Shown here: positions 1 through 8,296 of the stretch, in pieces | Layout: each line of letters begins with the position of its first letter | Numbering within the stretch: the first letter of the stretch is position 1 | Origin: Gryganskiella cystojenkinii | Lineage: Eukaryota; Mortierellomycota; Mortierellomycetes; Mortierellales; Mortierellaceae | DNA length: 18,935 bases | Assembly: GCA_015852425.1 (NCBI GenBank) | Contig: JAAAIG010000759.1 | Coordinates: 1-18,935, forward strand | Direction of reading: 5' to 3' | Notes under the pieces: model-generated | What the model saw: only the letters and a program-made list of their open reading frames with translations | The model's database searches: none | Told to the model about the DNA's origin: nothing | Made by a program: the position numbers and the translations under genes

Positions 1-240
1 GATGATGACGTAGCAGAACGTCGTTATCCAAAGCTAGATCTAACGTCTCGAGACTCGTCAGTTGTGCTAGTCGAGCAACTACCATTGGCTGAGTCCTCTC
101 GCGACGTTCGAGAAAGCAAACCAGTGCCAGGTGTTTCAACCCCAAACTACTCCAAAGTCGTGCATCTTTCAAAAAAGGTTTACATAAGATTATCAAAAAG
201 CAATGGTATAGAGAGAGGTTTGATTTTGTCTAGGGTATGA
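1..240 (+). CDS. Partial C-terminal end of an unknown protein
   Basis: Frame 1 is open from the first base to a TGA at 238-240, giving 79 residues with no start inside the window, so the gene would enter from the left. The composition is charged and Ser/Val-rich (for example SSRDVRESKPVPGV) and looks like a disordered tail; no domain is recognised. An open run of this length has only about a 2% chance in random sequence, and the other two forward frames stop within the first dozen bases. A short intron near 179-213 (gtttac...tatag) cannot be excluded, which would change the last residues. Its stop lies 28 bp from the stop of the next gene on the opposite strand, so the two 3' UTRs probably overlap. 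The call rests on openness alone. Confidence 0.42.
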   Translation, partial: DDDVAERRYPKLDLTSRDSSVVLVEQLPLAESSRDVRESKPVPGVSTPNYSKVVHLSKKVYIRLSKSNGIERGLILSRV

Positions 241-268
241 TTCTATGAGTGGACTTTGGGAGAGTAAT

Positions 269-2815
269 CTAACGACGACCGAGACCAGGGACTGAGGGTG
301 CGGTTGAAAACTTGGCCATGAAGCTCATAGAAGCGGCTCTGATAAGTTCTTGCCACTCTGCAGGAGACAACCGACCACGCTCATGCTGCCCCTGTTTTTG
401 CTGCTGTTGTTGTTGGAATCGCGCATCCCGTTCTTGCTGGTACTGTTGTTGATACCGGTTCTGATGCTGATGATGATTTTGCTGTTGATGACGATGCTGT
501 TGTTGCTGTTGCTGTTGCTGTTGTTGCTGGTATTGTTGACCGTACTGACTCCGTCGCTTGACTTTGGCGTATTCTTCACCAGCCATCTTTTCCAGGGTCT
601 CTTGAACGAAATGTTCACGTTCCTTGAACCCATCCCGGATCCGTTGACCAATCTTTTGATCAGAGTACCAACCCAGTAATCGGGTCGTTCCTGTCGTAAT
701 GTAGGAAAACGCAAACATGCACGAGATCAACGACAAACAGACAACCGAGGCCAGGACAAACTCAAAGATCGTCTTGCCCAGTCCTTTGACCGAGGGGACC
801 TTTAAGGCCGGGAGAATCGGAGCCGTAGGAACACTGCGCGGTGGAGAAGACTTTGACGATGTTGACGACGAAGACCGCTGGGCGTTGGGTGCGGTGGTGT
901 CGTATTCCTCAAAATCGTCAAAATCGTTCACACTGGCGCGGTACGATCGTCTCTTTCGGGTCTTGTTATCTGTCGAGGGAGGGGAGGGAGGCGGCGTTGC
1001 GGATGCTCGACCTTGCATAGAACTTGGTCGAGCCTTGTAGGTAATTCTCTGTTGTCGTCGCGTGAACGCAACCTCATCGTCCTCTTCAGTGTACCGGTTT
1101 CGACTCGAGGAAGGTCTTGCTCGTCTCTGGCCACTCTCTTGATCCTGGTGATGTTGTTGATATTGCTGTTGTTGTTGTTGTGAATGAGATGGTGACCTAG
1201 GTCGGTACAAGGAAGGGTCCTCTAACAACTCTTCATAATCGTACTCGTCTTGACTATGGTTCGGACTGGACGAGGAGTTGAACGAGTGCGCCGACTGGGG
1301 TCGTTCTATCCCCTCCTCGCCGTCGTGTCGTCGCTCATGATAGTACCGGTTATCGCCAAAGGAGTCTTGGCTGCCACTCTGATGACTATCGTATGAACGC
1401 TCACTATGGAGGTCGTATTCACTGCTGTCCTTCTCGACCTGCTCTTGACCGATAAGCAAGAACTCAGACAGGGATGAAGACGACGAGGATGTGATCGTCG
1501 TGCTAGACATGGAGGTCGTCATGTTGGTCGTCATCGATATCGTAGCGGAGGGGCGGGAGGGGAAGTCCGTCGGCTCTACAGTGGGAGGAGGTCTGGGAGG
1601 ATCAGGCACAATAGTGGAGGTTTGTGCTGTTGACGAATGCGTCCGTGCCTGAGCTTGGTGTTGAGGCAGGGGAGGGCTTGCTACTTTTAGATTCTCGACT
1701 GCTTCTTCATCCACCCACACTCTCTCTTCTAGTTCGGGGTTGGTGGTGGACAGTGATTCATCTTTTGTCGTCATCTTATCCAAAGGGGTCGAAAACGAAG
1801 CGATTTTGGACGATGACTTGGTAGTGTTGCTATCGTAAGAGGCAGAAGAATGATGATGGAAGGTGGCCCTATCTTCTCGCTTCATTTCTCCGCCAAGATC
1901 TGTTACTGCTTCTTTTTTAGTTTCTTCTTCCTTGTCCTCCAATTTGCTCATGTCAACCTCGCTGTCGCTGGCGATGGTTGTTGTTGCTACGGTTGCTGAA
2001 GTGGAAGATTGTGTGTGGAGAAGGAGGAAAGAGGATGCTACTGCTTCTATTGATTGCGTTTCGTCGGTGATCATCTGCGGATCGATAAGAGTTGAAATAT
2101 GGGTATCAGTGATAGCAACATGGACGTTCTCCTCTTCGGTGTTGTCCCGCCTCCTGTTAATGTCGCCATTGTACAGAGGAAGGAAGCTATTGACGGGGAT
2201 ATTTTCAGGATTATTGTTGGGGTGGAGCATGATCGCTTCTGGGGCTGAAGAAGATGAGGATGCATGGGTACGAGAGATAGGAAAAGAAGGGGTTGCTGCT
2301 GCAGGTGTGCGTGTTTTTATTGTTGTTGTGGTGGTGGTGACAGAAGAAATCGAGTTGTTGTTGTCCAGGGCAGTTTCCTCGTGCTTTTCATGGGCAGGCT
2401 CATGCATTTTGCGGTTGATAATGGCTGGATGTGATGTTTCAAGCACTTGTTGCAGTTGTATTTGCGATTGTCGTGTTTGTTGCTGTTGTTGTTGGTCCTT
2501 GCTCAGAGCTTTTTCGACAGAGTAAGGTGAGAAAGAGTCCTCCTGATCCTGTTGCGAGGAGAGAGGGACGGAGGTGGAGAACGAAAGCGAGGTTGTCGTG
2601 GGGTTTGTGTTCCCATTGATGTTCATTTTATGGACCAATTTGTCGATTACTGGGTTGTGAGCACCTTTGTCAAGAGAAAAAGATTCGACGGAGCTATCGG
2701 TAGTAGCGTAGCCAAGAGTCTCCTCCGAGGAGTGATTGTCACTTTGTTGGGCAGCGTGATGGTGCAAGGGTGCCAAGTTCGTGGGGACTTGGTTTTCGAT
2801 TGTAGGAGTATTCAT
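269..2815 (-). CDS. Ser/Thr/Gln-rich single-pass membrane protein, unrecognised
   Basis: Uninterrupted 848-codon frame from ATG at 2815-2813 to TAG at 271-269. Residues 1 to about 670 are low complexity, rich in Ser, Thr, Gln, His and Pro, with polyQ runs near residues 108-115 and 560, and look disordered. Residues 683-706 (IFEFVLASVVCLSLISCM, continuing to IT) form one clear membrane helix preceded by Lys and followed by a basic, helix-prone stretch with GWYSDQKIGQRIRDGFKERE. A Gln/His tract follows at 757-810, then a short conserved-looking end with LSPAEWQELIRAA. No signal peptide is visible. I do not recognise the family; a membrane-anchored regulator or organelle-envelope protein is only a guess. 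The sense strand upstream of the ATG is CT-rich and has no ATG for over 320 nt, which supports this start. Confidence 0.82.
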   Translation of the reverse strand: MNTPTIENQVPTNLAPLHHHAAQQSDNHSSEETLGYATTDSSVESFSLDKGAHNPVIDKLVHKMNINGNTNPTTTSLSFSTSVPLSSQQDQEDSFSPYSVEKALSKDQQQQQQTRQSQIQLQQVLETSHPAIINRKMHEPAHEKHEETALDNNNSISSVTTTTTTIKTRTPAAATPSFPISRTHASSSSSAPEAIMLHPNNNPENIPVNSFLPLYNGDINRRRDNTEEENVHVAITDTHISTLIDPQMITDETQSIEAVASSFLLLHTQSSTSATVATTTIASDSEVDMSKLEDKEEETKKEAVTDLGGEMKREDRATFHHHSSASYDSNTTKSSSKIASFSTPLDKMTTKDESLSTTNPELEERVWVDEEAVENLKVASPPLPQHQAQARTHSSTAQTSTIVPDPPRPPPTVEPTDFPSRPSATISMTTNMTTSMSSTTITSSSSSSLSEFLLIGQEQVEKDSSEYDLHSERSYDSHQSGSQDSFGDNRYYHERRHDGEEGIERPQSAHSFNSSSSPNHSQDEYDYEELLEDPSLYRPRSPSHSQQQQQQYQQHHQDQESGQRRARPSSSRNRYTEEDDEVAFTRRQQRITYKARPSSMQGRASATPPPSPPSTDNKTRKRRSYRASVNDFDDFEEYDTTAPNAQRSSSSTSSKSSPPRSVPTAPILPALKVPSVKGLGKTIFEFVLASVVCLSLISCMFAFSYITTGTTRLLGWYSDQKIGQRIRDGFKEREHFVQETLEKMAGEEYAKVKRRSQYGQQYQQQQQQQQQQQHRHQQQNHHQHQNRYQQQYQQERDARFQQQQQQKQGQHERGRLSPAEWQELIRAASMSFMAKFSTAPSVPGLGRR
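386..547 (-). repeat. CAA/CAG tract encoding Gln/His-rich region
   Basis: Mixed CAA and CAG codons interspersed with CAT, reading on the minus strand as residues 757-810 of the 848-residue protein, with an uninterrupted run of 12 Gln at residues 762-773. The mixture of synonymous codons makes it less slippery than a pure CAG array. The complementary strand reads as poly-Leu, which creates a spurious long plus-strand frame at 350-679. Confidence 0.85.
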
Positions 2816-5800
2816 TGTTGTTGGTGGGTTGTCGTTGTGGAGAGATAGAAGCCAGCAAAAAGATCAAAAACTAAAAATAAAAGAGCCAGGAACAGACAGA
2901 GTGGAGGGGTCGAGAACAAAAGGGTCTCTTTGTTGGTGTGACAAGATGATCAAGAATAGTTAACCTGAAATGAAAAGGAATTGTAGGTCAAGAATGGAGG
3001 TCCAGGAGAAGCGGAACGCGAATGAAGAAATGGTGTAGTAGAGAAGGATCGAGTAATAATGACAACTCAAAGATGGGAGAAGGATGTGGAAAGAGTTGGA
3101 GTGTGAAGCAAAAGAAGAAAGAAAAGGGATAGAGGGGGAACATGAGAGGCTGTGGTAAGAGAGGGGGGTGGAAGAAAAAAGTAGAAAAAGAGAGCGTGCC
3201 TTTGTTAACCAATGGCCATGGCCTCGCTCTTTTTTTTGATATTTCAACTGATGTGGTGGCCTCCGGTTGTGAGTGGTCATCCAAATAAAAAGCATGCGCT
3301 TTTTCTGTGGAGCAACACAAGCACCAAAACCCCCCCCCCCAGTGGCAAGGGAACAACGGCTCACGATCTTGTTTCCCGTCGTCTCCGCTCTTCTCCACAC
3401 ATCGGCAATGGCGCAATGAATTCTCAGTGTTGAAGCGACATCTGCGCCTTTGTTTCCTCAGCCAAAAGGACCAAGCACTTGTTTGGTGATGACAACAAAC
3501 AAGAAAGTTCTAGGGCAAAAAACCGTTGGTTTGTTTTACCGCTCCTCTTCCCTCGAACCTTGCTCCTTGCTTATGTTCTGCGGGAGCGATTTTCTTTCAC
3601 AACGGCACGATCCCATTGGGAAGAATGAAAATGTGGTTCCCAGTCCAAAACGCAAGCAAAAGGAGATTGATGATAACGAAATTGTCGAAGCTGGGGATCA
3701 TGGCGGGTAGTCGAGGAGAATAACAAGGGCTTTCAAAGGTTCCTTCCAGTCTATTGTCTTGAAACAACAGAACTTGGAGCCTAAAAGAGAAGTTTAATGG
3801 GGATTAGAGAGTCAACGCGAAAGCGACGCGACCAGATCAGATCTAGCTCTTTAGTAGTCGTCGGGAGGGTGAATGGGTGCAGCGGAAGCATGGTATGATC
3901 TGGTGAGACGGAAAGAATCGTGTTCTCCTCTCCTTAACTCTCTCTCTCGCTCTCTTTTGTATTTCTCTGCGCACACAGGAGGTGGAATCCTCCTGCACGT
4001 TTTTCTTTTTAGCCAGTAAAGAGAAAAACTCATTAGATGGGTTGTGAACGCGGAAGGGACCATTTGTTTCCGTCCCCTCGACTGCTGTCCAAGCTTAGCG
4101 CAATCGATACGCTTTGCCATGCGGTAATGGTGGGCGACAAAAAAGGCGCGGATGGGCAAGAGGTACCTTGAAGCAAACCTTGAGGCAAACAACAATAACT
4201 GCATCAACAACGTGTCAATGCCGTTGATTTGCATGAATGGGAGTGGTGGATTGTTTGGCACAAAACGTAATTAAAAATATGCTCCTTCACCCACGGAGAG
4301 AAAGTCCCGCGACTTCAAAAAGACCTTTGAAAGAGTCGAAAGAAAGGACTGGGCACATGTGGGTCGTGCAGTCATCACGGCAGTGTGGCCAATGAAGAAT
4401 CCCGGAAACAAGGACTTGCTGCCAAGTGAACGTCGAGATGAACCATTCGTCGACCAAGGAAGCTTGATGAGACAAAATGGTCTCATTTCGAATACGAGGC
4501 AATTTTTTCTTTCTTCTTCCTCATTAGCCTTTTTTCTTCATTCCCATCAACCATTTCGCATCCATACCCACACTCTCGCCCTCATTGCCATCCTCGCTCT
4601 CCATATCACCATCCAATCGCATTCACAAAAGATATATTTATTTCCCCCTTCGTATCACCCTTCCTTTTGTTTGCTTTCGGAACCTTCTCTGGTGAGTTAT
4701 TCTCTCCTTTCTCTGTCATTGGAAAAAAGAAAAAGAAAAAGAGTTTCTCCCAATCCTCTCTGTCTCCGTTGAAAGGAAGAGAATCGCAACTGCACGTCGC
4801 AACGCCTCACCTTTGTGTTTTTTCCTCTCCTCTCGTCTTCGCCTCCTTCTCTTCCTTCTCTCCCTCTTTTCCTTTGTTCCCTTGCATTGGGTTTCATCCT
4901 GCGGATCTTTATCGATCCTTTTCTTACTCTCTTTCACGCTTTCTGTCGCGTTTGGGCAGCTTGTACTTTCTTCTATGCGTTCTATAAGGAAAATCGAGTT
5001 CGAAAGTCGGGTTCTCTCTCCTTTGGTTGGGCTCCTTCCTTACGATTGCTGTATCACTTTTTGATTTGACTTTGACCCTGAGCACAGCCCAGCTCAACAG
5101 CAATGTGCTCCGTGTCCTCTGCTCTTTTTTTTTTTGTAGTTGATGTCGCAGTACTTCCTTTCACTTGATCCACAAAAGATGTGAGGTGTGAACCTTGGGA
5201 ACTTGGTCCATTGGACGGAGATATCTGAAAACCGGGGCTCCGACCTTAAAAAAAAAAAAAAAAAAAGAGTCTTTGTGGATCTTATTGAGTGGAAATGGAA
5301 TGTGGGATATTAACCTGTTCGCCTGCAGTGTGGAAACCATGTTGATCAAAGTTGGATCTCCCGCCAAAAAACACACACAAAGGCAGGCAACCAAAACCGT
5401 ATCTTGAAAAGAGGGGAGTCGCTTATATTGTTATTTGTAGAATCAAGATGGTGGGGTTGGTGCGGGACCCTTCTATGGCTACTGTTGTCCCTCGTTTACT
5501 GCATCTTGCCGTCCGGCACGGCAGCTCGGCTTTCTCTTCCTCCCAAACTCCGCCCCCGCAAACGCAATCTCTTTCCGCTCTTCCTAGAAACGGTAACCGC
5601 ATCTTAGCTGTGCTTCCACATTTCTTCCTTCTCACACTTACACGTATCTCTATCTCGCCCCCGATCCAACTTGGCCCCTCTCCGTTTTTTTTAAAGAGCC
5701 AACCAACAAGGCAGTAAGGGCCTTTTTTTTTTTTACTTGCCCTTCGCGCCCCTACATGCACATAGATGGGAGATCTCCAATGGACCAAGTGGGTCGTTTG

Positions 5801-6260
5801 CAGTCGTTTCTCTCCTCTCTGTTTCCTTTCTTACGCGGCGGCCATCTTTTTGCATTTTTTATTTTGTTTTGCTTAAACGATCCAATCTTTTTTTTTGGCC
5901 TTGGACACAGGACAGTCCGCTGGGGGGAAAAGGGAGTGACGAACAGATCGCCTCGTCGTGTGTTCTCCTGTTTGATCTTAATCAACGGATGCCAAAAGTT
6001 GTCAACAGTCAACCTTTTCGGCTTTTGTTGTAACGGCGTTCACGATAAATTGCTAACCCTTCTTTTTTATTTTCTTCCTTTCACTCTCTCTCATACACAC
6101 TCATTCTTTGTTGCCACTCTCTTTCACTCTCGACAAACTCTTTTCACCATATACAAAGAATCCCACTTGATCACACTTCACGTCCAAGACCCTTTTTTGG
6201 TTCCACAGCGGCAATCCCTCCGCAACTGCATAATAACAACAACAAATAGCAGAAAAGATC
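2816..6260. promoter_or_regulatory. 3.4 kb non-coding region between divergent genes
   Basis: Separates the ATG at 2815 (minus) from the ATG at 6261 (plus); I see no convincing gene. The plus strand is strongly GA-rich at about 2960-3190, i.e. CT-rich in the sense of the leftward gene. It is CT-rich at about 4490-5000 and again at 6060-6140, in the sense of the rightward gene. This fits leader/promoter tracts of opposite polarity. A consensus 5' splice site GTGAGT at 4692-4697 and a possible acceptor ending in ttccacag at 6208 could bound a long 5'-UTR intron of the G-gamma gene; this is inference. No ATG occurs in the last 200 nt before 6261. A TATA-like TATATTTA lies at 4633-4640 and a run of 19 A at 5248-5266. 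Confidence 0.5.
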
Positions 6261-7344
6261 ATGTCGGGCCAAGATTTTAACACCACCGACGACTTGAACA
6301 ACTACGAGGATGCGACGTCAGTACGTAATAATAGTCATCATCACAGTGAGGGCTCAGCAGGAGCAGAAGGAGCGGGAGCAGGAGCAGCAACATCACTTGG
6401 GAGGAGCGCCGATAACTATAATACGCTTGCCTCGGCATCCGACACCTCCTTGAGTGCAGTGGCAAAGAGTACGCTCAACGCAGCTGCAGCAGGAGCAGCA
6501 GATGCAGGCTCTGCTTCATCACCAGTAGTAACACAACAGCAGCAACAAGGAAACGCATTGTCCTCTTCTTCTGACTTTGCTTCACCTCCACCTCCTCCTT
6601 CTTCGACAAACTCTTCTTCCACGGTCACTTCGTCTTCTCCCTTGCACCAATCCCAAACCCCACAGCTTATTACACCAGCTACTGTCAACTCATCATCCAC
6701 AACAACGACAGCACAACCCCCAGCAGCAACCACCACCAAAGCCTTGTCCCCTAAACAAGCACCACCCGTTATGAACCAATACGGATCTTCGTCTTCAGGC
6801 GTTTCAGATTTGAAGTTGAGGAGGTTCTTGGAACACAATCAACGGTTGCGCGAACAACTCGAGATGCGACGTATCCCTGTCTCTGAAGCTGGTCGAAGGT
6901 AAAAAAAAAAGATGCGATTATATATTCCCTGCGTACACTCTCGCAAACATTTTTAACAATGCTACAGACAACGGCAGGAGATTGGCACTTTTGGATTTCA
7001 AATTGGCACTTTGGTTGCACGGAATAGTACAGGGTTGGCGCGCCAATTTATAATTCAAATGTGCCAATCTCCTGCCGTTGACTGTATCGTTATGTTTAGC
7101 CTTTTTGGCATGCCCGCCATTCTCTTCCATCTTTTCCTCTGGTCCTTTTGCCTCCCCCCTCAAAAAAAAAAAAACTAAAACGCATCTTGCTTTTTATTTC
7201 TATCCTTTCCATCAAATGTCATATCCACCTAGTTTGATCCAGTATGTTTCCAACACGCAAGACGGCCTGTTGCCCATGGTTTGGGGACCCCCCGACCCAG
7301 ATCCGTTTGCCAGTCCATCCAAGGGTTGCTGTATCATTTCATAA
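6261..7344 (+). CDS. Heterotrimeric G-protein gamma subunit, N-terminally extended
   Basis: Exons are 6261..6898 and 7233..7344, with donor AG|gtaaaa and acceptor cacctag|T, giving 249 residues. The C-terminal 70 residues are a fungal G-gamma (Ste18/GNG-1 type): the helix DLKLRRFLEHNQRLREQL (from residue 183), then RRIPVSEAGRSLIQYV across the splice, the signature MVWGPPDPDPF, and the end GCCIIS. Cys246 heads a CAAX box (CIIS, predicted farnesylation) and Cys245 is a likely palmitoylation site. The protein would pair with a G-beta subunit at the inner plasma membrane and relay receptor signals such as nutrients or pheromone. The first 170 residues are a Ser/Ala/Gln/Pro-rich extension not usual in this 70-110-residue family. 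An in-frame ATG at 6771 (Met171) would give a canonical 79-residue subunit. Without splicing, the frame ends at TAA two bases into the intron. Confidence 0.92.
6963..7086. mobile_element. MITE-like element, Tc1/mariner (pogo) type, inside an intron
   Basis: A 120-bp element at 6965-7084 is flanked on both sides by TA (6963-6964 and 7085-7086), the target duplication typical of Tc1/mariner elements. Its terminal inverted repeats are 24 bp (6965-6988 and 7061-7084), match at 23 of 24 positions and start with CAG, as many pogo-type termini do. The core CAACGGCAGGAGATTGGCAC is perfect in both arms. Pairing continues inward to 7007/7042, so 40 of 45 positions pair and the RNA would form a long hairpin with a loop of about 34 nt. 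The loop side holds the palindrome TTGGCGCGCCAA (7035-7046). There is no coding capacity, so it would need a transposase in trans. It sits in the sole coding intron of the G-gamma gene and makes up over a third of it. Confidence 0.75.
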
Positions 7345-7362
7345 TGGCATCTTTTTACCTAC

Positions 7363-7368
7363 AATAAA
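7363..7368 (+). terminator. Polyadenylation signal of the G-gamma gene
   Basis: AATAAA begins 18 nt after the end of the TAA stop of the G-gamma gene, a plausible position for a fungal poly(A) signal. The region from here to about 7433 shows nothing else. Confidence 0.45.
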
Positions 7369-7433
7369 CTAATAAGGAAAAAAACCAAACAGAAAAGACT
7401 ATGCAGACGCATCAATCCGTCGGACTTTCAACC

Positions 7434-8265
7434 TCAGACAAATGTCTCTAGTGGTTCAAGGCATGTTGTGCCTCCTGCACAGTCTAAAACGTCCCTCGCG
7501 CCGCGTCTTTGAAACGTCTTGAGCTTCTGGAGTCGTAGCCACAGGTAGAAAGGGCTAGCACACGGGCGAACATTTAAACATCGTGAAAACCAGGCTCGTC
7601 TGCAACCTCAAAAACCTCCTTCTGTGTCGAGCTCTGAAACGCGAGAGAAAAAGAAAAAAAAAGTGTTTGGACACGAGCCCCCCATCGACCCTCTGTAAAA
7701 AGGTCAATATTCAGTTCTTTCAATCCAAGACTGACCCAAGGTCTCTTTTCCAATGCTGCTGCTGTTGAGGTTGTTGTTGTTGCAGCTCTCTCCTGTAAAT
7801 GTTGATGTTTCATGGCGATGATGACTTTGAGTTTGGGGCTGGGACTGAGATAGAGGTTTGGGGTTGATCGTGGTCGTCGTCGATATTGACATAATCATCA
7901 TCTCTGTTATTGTTGTCGCCGGCGTTGTGGCCGTCGTTGTCATCCTCGGTCTCAAAATCGGTTCCCTCGATAGGATCGGCATTGAAGACAGTCAAGTTGC
8001 ATCAAAGAGGTCTAACCCCGAGACAACCTCGAGGGCTCGTCTTCCACTCAGGAATGAAAAGCCGCGCAAGTCCAGTCATGTCAGTGTCGGCAAGACTGCT
8101 CGAAGGAAGGGGGGAGATTCGACTGTTGAGAACTCGACCCTTCTTGGTAACGAAACTGGGTCGAATCTTGGATAATGCAACGGCCTTTTCTCGCTCGATC
8201 GTGTATCTCAAATTAAGGAGTGAGTGAGAACATGCCAATGAAAAAAAGGCGTCGTCTTTTGTCAT
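7434..8265 (-). pseudogene. Decayed F-box/LRR gene fragment, tandem relic
   Basis: On the minus strand this resembles the last third of the neighbouring intact F-box/LRR gene, but broken into three frames. The first frame (from 8265) reads to a TGA at 8004-8002 and continues in frame as CNLTVFNADPIEG, matching SSLEVFKADEILEQ of the neighbour. The next match, EKRPWVSLGLKELNI at about 7704-7752, corresponds to DRPWVCLGLRELDL and lies in another frame. A third frame (7559-7434) reads YLWLRLQKLKTFQ and ends at TGA. DNA similarity is also visible: CAGTTCT followed by a shared GACCCAAGGTC, at 7712-7744 here and about 8673-8703 in the neighbour. There is no F-box and no good start. It is most simply a truncated tandem duplicate on the same strand. 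The 8005-8265 part is the least certain. Confidence 0.55.
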
Positions 8266-8267
8266 AA

Positions 8268-8273
8268 TTTATT
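8268..8273 (-). terminator. Polyadenylation signal of the F-box/LRR gene
   Basis: AATAAA on the minus strand begins about 24 nt past the TGA of the F-box/LRR gene, just before the relic begins. This suggests the intact transcript ends before the relic. Confidence 0.4.
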
Positions 8274-8296
8274 ATTCCGATGGTTACCAGTGATTT

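Noticed and set aside
350..679. Plus-strand frame of 109 codons rich in Leu
   Set aside because: It is the antisense of the CAA/CAG polyQ tract of the minus-strand 848-residue protein.
1863..2525. Plus-strand frame of 220 codons
   Set aside because: Antisense shadow of the low-complexity minus-strand gene; Ser/Val/Cys-biased with no domain.
3851..4261. Minus-strand frame of 136 codons
   Set aside because: Random-looking composition, no domain, no splice-linked continuation; lies in the divergent gap.
4359..4772. Plus-strand frame of 137 codons with Ser/His/Leu-rich sequence
   Set aside because: Produced by the CT-rich tract; no conserved feature and no supporting start context.
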